Below are positions 49,930-62,699 of a DNA stretch of 64,000 nt, one piece after another. The first letter of the stretch is position 1. Each line of letters begins with the position of its first letter. Source of the stretch: Channa striata. Lineage: Eukaryota; Chordata; Actinopteri; Anabantiformes; Channidae. A model generated the notes under the pieces. That model saw nothing but the letters and a program-made list of their open reading frames with translations. It was not told where the DNA came from and did not search any database. The position numbers were made by a program, and so were the translations under genes. The stretch is from positions 5,055,001-5,119,000 of the forward strand of contig CM065181.1 in the NCBI GenBank assembly GCA_033026295.1, written 5' to 3'.

Positions 49930-50226
49930 TTTATTACAAGTAAATTATATGCATGTAAATTATATGCATGATAAAACATTCTTTAAAAAAATCTTTAATT
50001 TCTTTAAAAACATGGCCTTTGGGAATCCATTCTGGAGTGGGCCCTTGCGTAAAATCCATGCTCACCCACTCTGAGGAGTTCGTTCTGACAGTTCAGGTGT
50101 GGTTTGGTGTGGAAACCCTCAGGCAGCACCGTGACTTGCAGAGCTGCTAAAGTAAGAAAGGGCTGATTGCAGTTGGTTTGAATGAACCGAATTCCATGGT
50201 CAGTCAGAGTGTGGAGGAGCTGTGAA
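49930..50226 (-). terminator. adck5 3' UTR and polyadenylation signal
   Basis: On the minus strand, AATAAA lies at 49935-49930, about 290 nt after the adck5 stop. Beside it, at 49941-49970, a 15 bp unit TAAATTATATGCATG is perfectly duplicated in tandem. Confidence 0.55.
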
Positions 50227-53200
50227 CTATCTCAGGTATTCGTAAATGTCAGCGTCCAGGGATATAAGACCGAAGTAGGACAGCAGGCTCAGTAACGAGC
50301 GTGTCACACTCATCACTGCCATCTCTGACCTGTGCAGGAATGCGGTTGGTTAGTGGCATCAATCACAGATATACAGAAAAGATACTGATGACTGACAGAC
50401 AGGGTACGAGTGTTCACCTCAAGGCCAGCTCGAACTTGACATTTTCCCACGTTGTCCTGAACCAGCTGAAGACCCAGAGTCTGGGCAGTACCCCTGCCTT
50501 CTCTGCCTGAATCTTCCCCCAGCCTCGCACAGCACTGAAAACAGCATCACTCGTTCACATTAACAGCATCGTGTAGATGTAGCTAAAATGTTACAAATAA
50601 CTGAGAAATTCAGAGCATGCAAATTGTTTTCTTTTGACTTTAGTTGAATAACTTTACCACAAAAAGTAACAGATGACTAATCAGCATGAGATCCATCAAA
50701 TAATTTTTAGGGTAACATTTTCTTTTTTGTTTTGAATTGCCCAACATGAAGGGCAAAATGTTGACTAAAAAACTTCACATTGCCAGGAATAAAATCTGGC
50801 AAAGAAATACAATGAAATCATAACTTTATTTAATTTAGGTTGTGTCTTTAGAGGTAAGCCGTTACATTTCTGTCAATTATTATAGAAGTTTTTGTTGGCA
50901 AGTTAGCATTTGTGCTTTAAGATTTTGGAGATTATATTTTTATAAATAGATATTTTCCTATTTGCTAGTTTTGTTATCCAACATGAAAATGTAATGTCTT
51001 CAGTAAAATGTTTGGTGGTTTAATGGGTACAGCAAGCCCTGGCGTCTAGCCCCAAGGTCCACCAATGTCCTGGAGCTGGTCCCCGATAAAAATGGGGGGG
51101 TTGCAGTAGGAAGTGCATCCAGCGTAAAAACTCTGAAAGTAATTGATCTTTTTTTTTCGACACAACCACAATTAATATGAAATGGAACAAACAAAGTCAA
51201 GATATTCAGCTTTCATGCGAGGGGGTTTGACAAAAACGTGGCATTAACCAATATGAAAGTCCTTTGTGGTCAATGACTGCCTGTAGCCTGGCGCCCGAGG
51301 ACAGGACCAAGTGCTGGGTTTCCTCCCTGAAGATGCTTCACTGCAAGTCTGAGTTTCTCAGTAAGTGAAATCAGATGACTGAACAAGTTAAGAATATTAC
51401 TTTGCCTTGAGAAACTCTTGGCTTAATGTATGTCTTTTGTTATTATCCATGTGCGATACGAAGCGGTGTCCAATCTGTTTATCAGCTCATCAATAAACAT
51501 TAGTGACCTGGTTCCATTGGCAGCCATACATGCTCATGCCATAACACTGCCTTCACCAGATATCAGCTCATATCGGGCAGGCGTTTTTGGTTATTCTCCG
51601 GGAGGCCTGATCTTTTGATAGTGACTGACACCCATACCTCCTCTGACATGTTCTTGACGTGGCTATATGTGGTAAAAGGTTCCTCAACATCAACAGAAGT
51701 CTGTGGTTGTCTTCACTGGTCCTTTGCCAGCTAAATTCCTTCTTTTTAGGAATGTTTTAAGAACTGTTTATTGGCCTTTTGTTTCTGTTGCCTCTCTGGT
51801 GGTTTATAATGTTTTTGTAGCCTAATGATGACGCCCTTCACTTGCACGGACGCCTCTTTCAACCTTACGTTCAGGGTTCCAGTGAAATAACACTCAGAAC
51901 CACCACCAAACCTTTTATCTGCTTAATTAGTCGTGTAGAAATGAGGAAACAGGCCACACTGGGCCATGCCCTTGCCAACTGCTTGTCAGCCATTTGTTCC
52001 ATTATTAATGAACCACCAAAAATGTGTGTATGTTTTAAAATGGCTGTAATTCCTGAAAATGCCACACTTTTCTCAAGGCCTTTGAATTAAAGGTGAATTT
52101 CTCGTTCCAATTTTTATGAACCTGACTGTTTATTATTAGCATGCTGTGGAACACTAACCTCTTAGCCATGACAAAGTAGCGGTCCACCGGTGCTCCCAGT
52201 GTGATGTTGATGCTTCGGACGGTATTGATGTTCCGGAACACAAGCAGCATGGGTCGGGGCATCGCCTTGAGCACATCCATGATGCTTTCAAAGCGGTGGA
52301 TGGCCATTTCACGCATGTAGGTCGTCTCTTCTTTACTCAGGATGTTGGAGAGACCCAACTCCTGCATGTTGATGGGTCGCTGCAGCAGCATCTCAGAGAA
52401 GAGGAAGTACTCTGGAGAGCCAATTAGGGGAAGAAATTAAACAAAACTGCCATAATGTTTAACACTAACAAATCATTACAAATTTACTCCAAAAAGAAGA
52501 TTTATGGAAAAACTACTTTGATAAGAAAGCTTCCCCACCTTTAACCCCAAGATCATTAGAGTACTTCTCCATTGCTGTCTGATCTCGCAGGATTATCGAT
52601 CTCCACAGTTTACAAAGAGCCTCTCTGTCTCTAAGGTCAAAGGTCAGAGTTGATACATATACACATTAATAGTAAAATACTGTCTGAAGTTTCTACTATA
52701 TTATTTTATCCAAATCTTACTGTTCACTGAGGTAGTCATACAAGCCATGGTCCAACAGCACCAGCTCTGCTTTATTATCAGGACCTCGTCTCACTAGAAC
52801 TGGCAACAAACAAAATGAAATATTAATGAAAAATGAATAATTAATTTTATTATAATTAATAATTAAAATTATGAATCCACAAAAAACTTGTTTTAAAAAT
52901 GTGTTTTTTAAACAGCCAAATGTCACAAAGTAGCAGCTAGTTTTCATTATGGCATCTATAGCATATGCTATAGCATCTATAGGATATAGACTTAAGTCTC
53001 CTACAAATTAAAAAAAAAAAATTTGGATAAGAACGGCTGTATTGTAAACTAACTTTTCACTTATTTATATTTAATTGCAATGTATTTGCAAATTTGACCT
53101 GTACAGTCTTAAAATGCCTCACATGCTCACTGAGAGCTTGTTTCTTTCTTAAATAAAATCCCTGCACAAAAGAAAACTTGCAAAAAGCAGAGAAGAAATT

Positions 53201-56200
53201 TTCAAATTATGGCAATTATAAAAAAAAATACTGCCAAAGTCATCAACAGTACCATAAAAGTATGACTTTGTGTCCAATATATGGAGGCTACACATGCTGA
53301 CTGTATGTTGGAATGTGTGTATACACATGTAAACACCCACCATTCCCAGGATGAGGGTCAGCGTGGATGAAACCAGTGTAGAATATTTGCTCAGCAAATG
53401 TTCGGATCAGCTTATCAGCCGTCTGAAAGACAAATATTTGATGAGGTATTTCAAACAGCATTTCTACGGTAATACTCCACTCTGAATATCGTGCATGTAC
53501 ATAAACCCACATCTTTCAAACTTAACCCCTGTCTTTTAATTTCTTCCACGCTGTTAATTTTGCAGCCATTGCAAAACTCTGCTGTGAGAACTCTCTTTGA
53601 ATAAAAGAAAAAAAGACAGATGAACGTTAGTCATGGAAAGGATGGAGAAGGATGGTCAAGCTGTATTGTGACATATTTCATAATCTCACCTTACTAGTTT
53701 GTTCCCAGAAGACTTTGGGTACAACAACAAATTTAAAGTGTTTCAACTCCTCTGCACACCTCTCAGAATTCCTGGCCTCATTCTCAAAGTCCAGCTCTTG
53801 AGACAGTGTGCCTTTCAGGTCCTGTAGACATGAGAATTCAGTAATTCAGAATTCAGAATTCAGTTCAGAACAATTCCTCATCGTGACATGAGGTCAGCCA
53901 TGAAAAATGATTATTCACTGACCTTTAAAACCCATCGAAATCCAAAGCTGGGGTGCATTAACTTAACAATATCCAGCAGGATCTCCAAAGTTCTAATATC
54001 ACCATCAAATCGATCCCTGAGGTCAATGTACTGCACCTGTGGGGAGCAGAATTCAACACACAAGCAAGATTTTGAAGGATCGTTTGGAACATTTAGAATT
54101 TTCCATTCAGCAGCAAAAATGATTCATGACCAGATCATCTTGTATCAGTGTTTTCTCTCTATTGAAAAGTAGCTTAGGTAAGTTATGTTTTTAAAAAAGC
54201 AAGACATAACAGGATACTGACACTGGCATTACCTTCACTGCGACTGGAGTCCCATCGAACAGTTCTGCTTTATGAACCTGTGCCAAGCTGGCAGCGGCAA
54301 TGGGTTCATAGTCAAAGCTTTTAAAAAGCTGATCTGGTGTCTTGCTGAAGTCTTCTAGAAAAAGAGCGTCCACCTATAAGAGACACAGACACGGTTCTGA
54401 GGAACTTCACGCCTTCGTCTTTTCTAACCTTTGTTTTGGGTGCCGTTCTCACCTCTTTGTACCTCCTGTTCAAGGCCTTGTCTTCCAGTACTTGCAAGGT
54501 GCGGATGTATTCAGGAGGAAGCAGGTGGTTGAAAGAGCACAGACCTTGGCCGAGTTTGATGTATATTCCTCCGTTTTTTATGGCTCCTTTCACCATACAC
54601 TCCGCTGCCCTTAGGTGGCAGGCAGACATCTCTGAAACATAGCCTGGGCTGCTCTAGCAGGGGGTGTGTTTTGAGGGGAGGGGTGACAGACATAGGACAT
54701 GATTGCCCACTTTATAAACACAATAAACTCAAACCAAAAGCCACAGTGAAAAGGTCACTTCAAATCATGATGCAATATTATATCTTTTCCTCTCAGGCAG
54801 AAAGATCATAAAGGTGGAAAGCAACAGTACAACACTCATTAACATTCTGTTAAATATTAATACTGTATTTGTGTTAATTTTAAAATGATATAACCTAGTG
54901 TTTGTCTAAGGTTCCATTTGTGTCCTTATGTTAATGTAAACAAGATATCTCAAAGTCCTGTGATCGAATTCTAAAACAGGGTAAATAATGCAGTAATGCT
55001 GGGAATTTAAGTGTGTTTGCTGTTGGCAGTAAATGTGATAAATACTCTGAAATTGTTAAGAACTAATTCTTGTTGTTATAGATTTCTCTGTTAATCTATT
55101 TTCCCCGTTATTTGGTCTACAACTACTCAGAAAAATATATGCCCGGACGGACATACTGATTTTTTTACAACATTCTAAAACCGGAACAGATTCTATTCTA
55201 CAATGACAGTAAAGAAAGAATAGTAGGAACTTTTTCACAAGCTAAACCAGATTTTGATTAGGGATTTTGCTTGAGAAATGGTAAATCACTTATCCAAACT
55301 GCTACATTACTGAATTAGTTTTCAGGGTTAGTATTTAGTATTAACCAAGTCTCTATCCTTACCTCATCCAGGCCACGAAGAGCCACATTTGTGGTCCACC
55401 AGTAATCCACAGAGATATAGATTCCCACGAAGAGAGATCTGACGACAGATACAAAACTCAATGGAGCTCAAAAAGATTTTACTTGTAAACAGGCATGTCC
55501 AAATTGATGTCTATCTGTCAATCTTTCCCCGGGAAAGACACTGAACCTGAAGTTGCTCCTGCTGGGCCAGGCGAGCAACTTGCACGGCAGCTACCGCCAT
55601 TGGTGTGTGGGTGAATGAGTAGCTATATAAGCAGACATTTACCATTTGAGTTTTCCTTTACATTTATGCATTCTTAAACCCCTGGTCCTGCAACCACAAC
55701 TTCATTTCTAATTTGTATACTTCTGTCAGTCCTGTTTCCTGTGAAAATAGAATTTACAGTGCATGGATGTGTCTGTACTTTAGTATGGTCACACTAGAAG
55801 AGGTACTGACAGATATGGTTCAAAGTCCTTGTATTTATAAGCCCAAGTGACACTCTGGACAGGTCACTTAGCTGCATCAGGGCCCACAAACACACAGCCC
55901 TTTTCCCCAACAGGCAATTTAAAGCCACCAACTAACCTAGCATGCATGTCTTTGGACTCTCGGAGGAAACCCACACAAGCACAAGAAAATGCAAACTCCA
56001 CACACCAAGGGCACAGCCAGCTAGGGATTCAAACCAGGGACTTTCTAGCTGTGAGGTAGCACTGCTGTTTGTGCAGCTTCCTCATTTTTCCTAGTAACTC
56101 CAGGGGTCCTAAAGAAGCTTTGTCCCTTCCTGTAAACAGCCTCTGTGTTGCACATCCAGTTCACTTGCCAAGGTGGACGCCTAGGTATCTATATAACTCT

Positions 56201-57919
56201 GCCACCTCCATCCACTTTCTCAAAATTGAGATGAATTTTTCTAGTCCTCATGAAGTCCACAACGTGCGGGGTGGGACAGAGTGGACTGTCCATGCTCCTA
56301 CTATTCTCTGCTACAAACATTTAGACATTTAGAAAACAACTGCATTCTTATTAGGCTGTTCAGTGAGTCTTAGTTACGGGTGGCCTTAACAGCACCATGT
56401 TACATAAGAATGAGTATTGGAGCATGTTACTATGCAAAATAGCTTCACAGTTACCGATATGATGCAATGACAAATACAAACCTGCAGAAGCGACCAAATC
56501 CTTCAATCACAATACTCATCTTCCTCTTCTCTCTGGGCTCTGACACAGCATAGTGGACAGCCACAGACAAAGGTACACCGACAGACACAACAGCAAGTGT
56601 CTTCCTCAACAGCCCTCTGTGCTGACCTTCCCTGGAAGGAGGAAAAAAACTGTCCAATTTCATTGAGACAGTAATGCTCTCAAGGACAGAAGTGGTTTGG
56701 GATTATGGCCTGAATTGTATTTGGTACCTCAGCGAACTGAAGAATCTGTTTTGAAGTGATCTGCCAGGGTTTGGGTATTTCCGGAGCAAAGCCATGTGAT
56801 GCAGACACAACCTTAACTAAGAAAAAAAAAAGACAGAGATGAGAAGGTATAAGAAACCTGATAAAATTATAACTGAATTCAAACAGAGAAATTATTTTAC
56901 TAAACAAAATAATAATAATAATTTAAAAAATAAATCCAGGTTTTATCTGAGTGTTAGCCAGGTTCCAGTGTCCTGGAAAAAGCAAGTAAACTCTGACCTT
57001 AACCTAATATTTGGTTCTCACAAACTCTGGATTAGGAACAACAGTTTAAACTGAACTGTTGACAGGGTGTGGAGCGTGTGTTCTCTGTGTGTCAGTGAAA
57101 TGTGTGCCATCATGAAAAACAGTCAATAAAAAATTCAGACATTCCTCTTACAACAGCTGTAGTTATTTCCCTTACATTTCCAGGATTCTTTTTGTATTAC
57201 TTAGAGTATGTTTAAACTTCATGAAATATGACCAGATAGACTGTTTGAGTAACATCAGAACATGTGCATCAGTGTGAGTGTGTGTGTGTGTGTGTTGTTT
57301 TTGTTGTGCTTTGGAAATAGGGAGAGGGGTGAAGGGACTGTTAGGATCAAGGTCAGTATGAGCAGACATTAAGTTCTGTTGATTTGTTTGCTACATCTGA
57401 GGGACAAATTGTCTTCACAGCTGACAAATTGATATTCAGATAACAGCAATGTCAGGGACATCAGACATCAGTACTGAAATATCAAACAAGCTCTGCCGTT
57501 CGTACACAGTGTGCAACACGTCTGCAGACTCCACAATGACAGACACATCAGTAGCTGTAAAGTGGACAGTAACATATGTCAAATCTGATCATTTTACAAC
57601 CAAATTATAGCTGCAAACAGTAATGAAAACCCGAACGTTGTAATACAGTTATAGCTACCTTGAAAAGAGACTTCTTCAAAAGGCCAAATAACCATATTCA
57701 TATATCGGGGCTTGTCTTTTACCTTTACTAACACGTCGCTTGAGCTGTATTTTAAATAGCATAACGTTGCTACTGAGATGACACTGCTAACAGTTAACCA
57801 CGCTAGCATCCACTGCCGTAGGTTTAACAGTCAACTAGCTAACTTTAGCCCAGAATACTAGAAAAGCTACGGGTATTAAAATGTGGCTTATTTACCACTG
57901 TGGTCGTCTCCGCGGTCAT
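50227..57919 (-). CDS. adck5: ADCK5, UbiB-type atypical kinase
   Basis: ADCK5 belongs to the ADCK/UbiB atypical kinase family of mitochondrial proteins; its substrate is not established. Coding exons, 5' to 3' on the minus strand: 57919-57896, 56816-56728, 56631-56482, 55438-55363, 54653-54453, 54373-54233, 54036-53923, 53821-53690, 53594-53511, 53422-53341, 52799-52721, 52630-52539, 52411-52159, 50534-50418, 50329-50227. Total 1,737 nt, about 578 residues (human 580), no frame break. A basic, Ser/Arg-rich N-terminus (MALLRKYPNPGRSLQNRFFS from the second Met) looks like a mitochondrial targeting peptide, with a hydrophobic segment at about 48-67. UbiB hallmarks follow: KLGQ (KxGQ, ~146), Ala-rich AAASLAQV replacing the Gly loop (~207), VAVK lysine (~227), ELD (ExD, ~274), HADPHPGN catalytic loop (~357) and DHG in place of DFG (~381). 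The start depends on the exon 2 acceptor: the AG after the pyrimidine tract keeps ATG 57919 in frame, while one 5 nt later would force use of ATG 56795 (about 563 residues). Confidence 0.95.
50995..51130 (-). repeat. SINE-like teleost repeat, reverse partial copy
   Basis: GGTTGCAGTAGGAAGTGCAT then CCAGCGTAAAAAC matches the reverse complement of the family at 20025. In adck5 intron 13. Confidence 0.6.
51215..52125 (-). mobile_element. Degenerate Tc1/mariner-type transposon, transposase on minus strand
   Basis: The plus strand shows, in order, words of a familiar fish element: CTGTAGCCTGGCGCCCGAGG, AGTGACCTGGTTCCATTGGC, GCCATACATGCTCATGCC, TAGCCTAATGATGACGCCC, TTCACTTGCACGGACGCCTC, CCTTTTATCTGCTTAATTAG and TTTGAATTAAAGGTGAA. 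These are the reverse complement of a transposase gene, so the element runs in the same sense as adck5 and fills most of its 1.6 kb intron 13. Many indels and stops; no intact ORF. Superfamily by recognition only. Confidence 0.75.
55490..55660 (-). repeat. Teleost composite repeat, reverse orientation
   Basis: GGTGTGTGGGTGAATGAGTA, then CTATATAAGCAGACATTTAC; reverse complement contains GGTAAATGTCTGCTTATATA and CAATGGCGGTAGCTGC. Same family as 27640 and 31872. In adck5 intron 3. Confidence 0.7.
55835..56085 (+). repeat. Teleost LINE/SINE-derived repeat ('GCAAACTCCACAC' type)
   Basis: GCATGCATGTCTTTGGACTC, GGAGGAAACCCACACAAGCA, GAAAATGCAAACTCCACACA and AGCTGTGAGGTAGCACTGCT are hallmarks of a very common fish repeat. 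In adck5 intron 3. Confidence 0.75.
56909..56935. repeat. (AAT)n short tandem repeat
   Basis: A run of AAT units inside adck5 intron 1. Confidence 0.85.
57269..57296. repeat. (GT)n microsatellite
   Basis: An interrupted GT run in adck5 intron 1, read directly. Confidence 0.9.
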
Positions 57920-58145
57920 GGTTCCTGTTTTTTTTTTAAAACCGCTCCGTCCACAGTGATGAATCGGTGAACAGCGTGTCCTTCCCGCTGGGACCGTGGC
58001 CGGACACACGCACCGCGTCCTTCGGTTGTGGGCTGCCTCCTCCCAGCGCGTCTCCTTTACTGTCGCCACACACACGGGAGCAGGAGCCCGTCTACGGAAG
58101 CCGACGACGGCCACGGACTCACGCTGTCTCCTTATGTCGCGCTAA
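57896..58145 (-). promoter_or_regulatory. adck5 CpG-rich promoter and first exon
   Basis: A GC- and CpG-dense block (for example GGACCGTGGCCGGACACACG) stands out from AT-rich surroundings and contains the first coding exon, with donor CAGTG|gtaaat (exon ends 57896). A T-rich purine/pyrimidine tract at 57928-57940 lies just 5' of the ATG. The start site is not defined. Confidence 0.65.
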
Positions 58146-58149
58146 TTGA

Positions 58150-59370
58150 ATGATCCGATTAACAAAACGACACAGCAACTGTCAGGGACTTTTAGTTCTG
58201 GATAGAGATTTGAAAATTAGTCTGCTGGCAGATGGCACCTCATTAATTTTAGGAAACAAAGACAGAATGTCCAAAGCAATATAGTTAATTGGTCGCTTTT
58301 GTCCAATATCTGGCTGGAAGACAGGGAATCTGGCCTTTATCCAAATAAATAATGTGACTTACCAACGAAAATAAACATTGAACTCAAATACATGGTTCGT
58401 TAATTAGGGTTTATACTTTGTAAAAAAGGAAAAATTACATATTAATTAATTATTAGCAGAACAAAAAAAATATATGTGGATGAGAAATTACATTTTAAAG
58501 CGCTTTGGATAACAGCGCAATATAAGCGAGCTTTTACCATTCACCATATGTAAAGTTATCTGACAAAATTTCACTGCAACATATGATTGGTGTATTAATA
58601 TACAGTTTATTGTTTAAAAATATGCTAGAGTTTAAACCTTTGGACTCATTTTTACAAATGTGCCATCCACAACAGTAAAAACCATTGAGGGTCAAACATC
58701 CAACTAACAAAAACACAAAATGCAGATTAGGTGAATGCAAACTTTACAGTTTTTAAGGAGTTCCAGCCTTACCCACAGAGCTCTACTGGTCTCTAACAGG
58801 ATCTCTGCTTATACTCATCATTTAAATAACTGCCAGAATGAGCTTGTCAGCTGGCTTTTATCAGTAACATACTGTATGTAAAGAGCTTTGAACTTTTGCT
58901 GACCACAAAAAGGCCTCTGGCCATGTTACCAGAAGGTGAACATTTTTGCTAAGGGCAAGGTTAAGTCATACTGCATAGAAATATATATATTCAGCTCAGT
59001 CACATGTCAATCCCCCCACTAGCTCACAGCATTTTAATTGACACATAAAAGCCTCCCCTAGACATAGATTTCTCAGGCTCGTAAATCTGCTAGAAAATCT
59101 GCATAGTCTGCCTCAGGTCCCTGCATCAGGTTTCTGTGCTGCCTATGAATTACTGTGAATAGTAATGTAGCGGAATTTCTACAGTAGTTCATGCTTCTCC
59201 TTAGTGACGAATAGCTCACTTTTGATGCAGTCAAGTCGAAATATCGGTGGGTGAATGTGACTGGTGCTCTCTGTGGAAGGTGTACACACCATGGATTATA
59301 AGACGTGGTCCTTGTAGTTTATTTACTTGATATTCTTGTCTCATTCTGCAACTTCACATCTCCCCTAGCT
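58150..59370. other. Intergenic sequence upstream of adck5, no gene seen
   Basis: AT-rich with no supported exon. A short piece at 58495-58535 (AAAGCGCTTTGGATAACAGC) is the tail of a common fish repeat. Confidence 0.6.
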
Positions 59371-59374
59371 TTTT

Positions 59375-59545
59375 CAATTCAACTTTATGGATATAAGTCA
59401 TCTCAAGGCAGTTTACATAATAAAGTCAAGACTATACAAACATTTAGAGAAACCCAACAAATCCCCCTTGAGCAGTTTTAGACAACAGTGGAGAAGAAAA
59501 ACTCCCTTTGATGGAAGAAACGTCCAGCAGAACCAGGCTCACCAG
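59375..59545 (+). repeat. Percomorph interspersed repeat ('TTCAATTCAACTTTAT ... AACCAGGCTCA')
   Basis: TTCAATTCAACTTTATGGAT, CTCAAGGCAGTTTACATAAT, AGAAAAACTCCCTTTGATGG and CCAGCAGAACCAGGCTCA are in the order of a widespread percomorph repeat. A (CA)n run follows at 59581-59600. Confidence 0.75.
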
Positions 59546-59600
59546 CTTCACGATGGTTAATCATTAATAGTAGCCTATCTCACACACACACACACACACT

Positions 59601-61500
59601 CTCTTTGAGAGTATCTAACCTCCACCCTAAGAATTTCCTTTAGGTCAGCAGATTGTACTTTTCCCCTAATTCAGTTGAATAAGTATACCCCTGTACACCA
59701 AGAGGCCAGTGTCTTTAAAGGAAAGGAGACTGTGACAACAGCTTACAATACTAAAATATGCAAATAGTAAACCAATGAGGGCCGCATAAGACATATATTT
59801 CATTTACATCATTTGACATAAGTGGGTTTCTGTGTAACCATGGCAGGTTTTAGAGTAACAAATCCCCTTAGAAACATGTATCATTGTGTGTTAACCACCT
59901 GCCAGCACATGAAGTGGTAAAAATCAGCTCCACTTTTACCAAAAGTGACAATTGACCCATATTTATATTAATTCCTGTTCACTGAACAGAAGTTCATAAT
60001 CTCATAATCAGTATAGTTTAAAATACATTGTGTTCTCAGTGGAATACTTTTATTTTTATTTTTTAAGTAAAATGTAAGATAATCACTCAAACCTGAAACT
60101 CATGGATCAAGTTTGAAAAATTGCAAACATAGTGTCTGCTTTAAATTCAATCTTCAAAAACAAACTCTGTCTCTAGGTCTATGACACTTTTTGCAAAACT
60201 CTACACAGTTCGGTAAGTCAGGTGTGCTATAATCACAATGCCAAACTTCACCTATAATTTACCAACACCCACTCCTCACAGGTATGGCTGCTCATATTTT
60301 CAGAGAAGTCTGAGCTTTGGCACTGTAAAAACACTTTAGAGCTCTCATGTATTGGAGGACAGTGGGACTCAAAGGTGAAAGGCCAAAGGCCAGAGTTCAA
60401 GGAATGAGAGGAGGACGTAGTGTTTGACAAAAAGAAAAAAGTTCTCTGATATGCTGGAAAACAATACATACATTCATTGCTCAGGCTGCCAGATGTGCAT
60501 GGCATACAAACACTCATTTTCTTTCACATAAGTATATGTAAATCTCATTTATGGAAAGGAACAATGTTCCCATTGTCTTATAATGAATCCTCTATCAATA
60601 AATGTATTGTTTTCCTCAACTCTGTTATCCAAATTTAATCTGAGTCTCTAAATAGCCAGATAGCATTTTAAATTGTATTATGTTTACTTTATACCAATTA
60701 GGGAAACTTTTAAAATTAATTTTAGGGCAAAAGTTTTATCTTTATTTTTAAATCCTCAAAAGACAATAAGAGCTTTTCTTTTTCAGCACTGAATTTATGG
60801 TTGACTCTTGGTTCTGTTGGTACAAATTGGATTTAATCATTCAACCGTTATTTCTATTGCACCTTTCACACAGAAATTAACAGGAACAGGAAGCAGTAAT
60901 TAAACTGCTTTCCAGTTGACCGACAATATGACAGAACACATGTAATCAGTGAAACGAGAGATACTTCCACCTGTGCTGTCACTGTTGCAAATGATGTAAC
61001 TCTCCAGGTTAAATACTATTAACTGAAAAATAACTGCTTTGATGTTGCTCACCGTTTCTCTGATGCAACAGCTCTGTGGCTTTCTATATTAATACATTTT
61101 AATTGAATTTTCTTGTAAGACTTTGAATATTCCTGTCCAATAGGCAGAGCAATTCCAGGAAATGATTTGCATGTTGGGTTTTACAGTCTCTCCAGCAAAC
61201 AGGAACAATACTGTCATACTGAGATGACACAGTGAGCGTGTAGTAAATACCTTATCAGGTTATCCATCCAATGCTTTGCATTGTTTTACGCTGGTACACT
61301 TCCATTAGTATCTCCATATTTTTGTCCGTTCTGTATCAGATACAATTGTCCCTCCTCTCATGTTTTTTCAGGTCAAAAGTCAAATGTGTTTAGGCTTACA
61401 CAGAAACCTGTGCATTTCTGAAATTATCCCACTGCCAGTCTCAGATTTAAATGTGTTTTAAACAGCTCTATAAGACTTTTTTCACCCTCGACTGACATAT
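59601..61500. other. Intergenic sequence, no gene seen
   Basis: AT-rich, no splice-flanked coding blocks on either strand and no repeat family I could name. Short tandem ACT/AAT units occur at 61506-61552. Confidence 0.6.
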
Positions 61501-61689
61501 TCTTGCAATACTACTACTAGTAATACTACTACTACTTATAATAATAATAATGATCTTTCTCTTTCTAAAGTCTAAAGATTTCAACACTGATCGGCGCTCC
61601 TCCTTTCACTATATTGCACAGAGCTGTTATTCCTTTAGCTGTGTAACCCTTGAATTTGACATGCAGTTAATTTGGTTTAAAATATATAT

Positions 61690-62265
61690 TGTTATGAGTT
61701 GGATGTATTGAGTTGGATGTATGTATATTGTTCCTGTCTTGAGTTTTTGCTGCCCTTGTTTTTTGCATTGACATTGTTTTTCTGTGTGTGTGTCCTGGCA
61801 ATTGCCTTTTGTCTTTCATCTTCATCATCATCACCCCTGCATGTTTTGTATTTAAGGGCTTGTGTTGGGCTTTGGGGTTGTTAGTGTGTCATGGTCCGTT
61901 CTGGTGCTTCTTCCTGATCTTTCTTTCCTTTCCTGATCTTCAGCCTTTGGTACTGTCGTGAGTCTGTTCATAGTTCTAGTTTCTTAGTCTTCTTGTTTAG
62001 AGTAAGTTTCTGTTTGTGATATTATTCTCCTCTGTTAGAGTGATTTTCTGTTATAGTGTTAGTCTTCTCATTAAGTGTTTTTAGTTATAATCTAAGTTTC
62101 TGTCTTTGAGTTAACATTGTTATTATCTCTTCAAGTGTTGTGCTGAATGTTATTGTATCAGTATTTTGAGTGATAATTATTTAACTGTTTTTAGAAGTTC
62201 ATGTGTTAATAAACCTCCTGCACTCTTGGTGTGTATCGGCTTCTGCTTTTGGGTCCTATAGTTAC
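61690..62265 (+). mobile_element. Probable retroelement 3' end/UTR-like repeat
   Basis: A T-rich stretch with TGTCATGGTCCGTTCTGGTG, then repeated AGTTTCTTAGTCTTCTTG- and AAGTTTCTGT-type words, ending GTTAATAAACCTCCTGCACT and TTCTGCTTTTGGGTCCTATA. This order (T-rich body, AATAAAC, then CTGC..TTGGGTCCT) matches a repeat end I know from fish genomes. No coding frame; class uncertain. Confidence 0.55.
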
Positions 62266-62624
62266 AGTATCCAGTTACTGAACCTTTACATATATATCAC
62301 ATGCACAACATTTAAGAATCACAATATCTCTTTCTAATCTATGTTCTTTAATGACAGTATTGGACATTTGAAGATTAACAACAGCCGTCTGTAAACTGTA
62401 AAATTGAATCATGTTGGAAAAGGGCACCACACAAATTTGAAAGTGTCAGCACACAGGCCCATGTGTGGTCATATTTTCTGTCATGGAATTCTAAATATCA
62501 TAGGTGCTTACTTGTCTCTTCTGAGAAAGGGTCAGGGTTAACAGTGACTTAAGGCGTCTCTGTTCATTCTGAGTCTCTGAGAGGTGCCAGCATCCAATTG
62601 GCAGTGTCTTGGAGGAACAACTAT

Positions 62625-62667
62625 GTCTTACTCGATGCTGTCATCATGTGGTAGCATTGAGTAAGAC
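62625..62667. repeat. Strong hairpin (15 bp arms, 13 nt loop)
   Basis: GTCTTACTCGATGCT (62625-62639) pairs with AGCATTGAGTAAGAC (62653-62667) with a single G.U-type mismatch. Weaker complementarity continues outwards (GGCAGTGTCTT at about 62590 with AAAGACGCCACTGG at about 62671). Either a small palindromic element or a hairpin RNA precursor. Confidence 0.85.
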
Positions 62668-62699
62668 TGTAAAGACGCCACTGGCAGCACACTGTGGAA

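Noticed and set aside
61699..61884. Hydrophobic open frame in intergenic DNA
   Set aside because: Lies in a T-rich repeat-like stretch with no splice context; hydrophobicity follows from T-rich codons.
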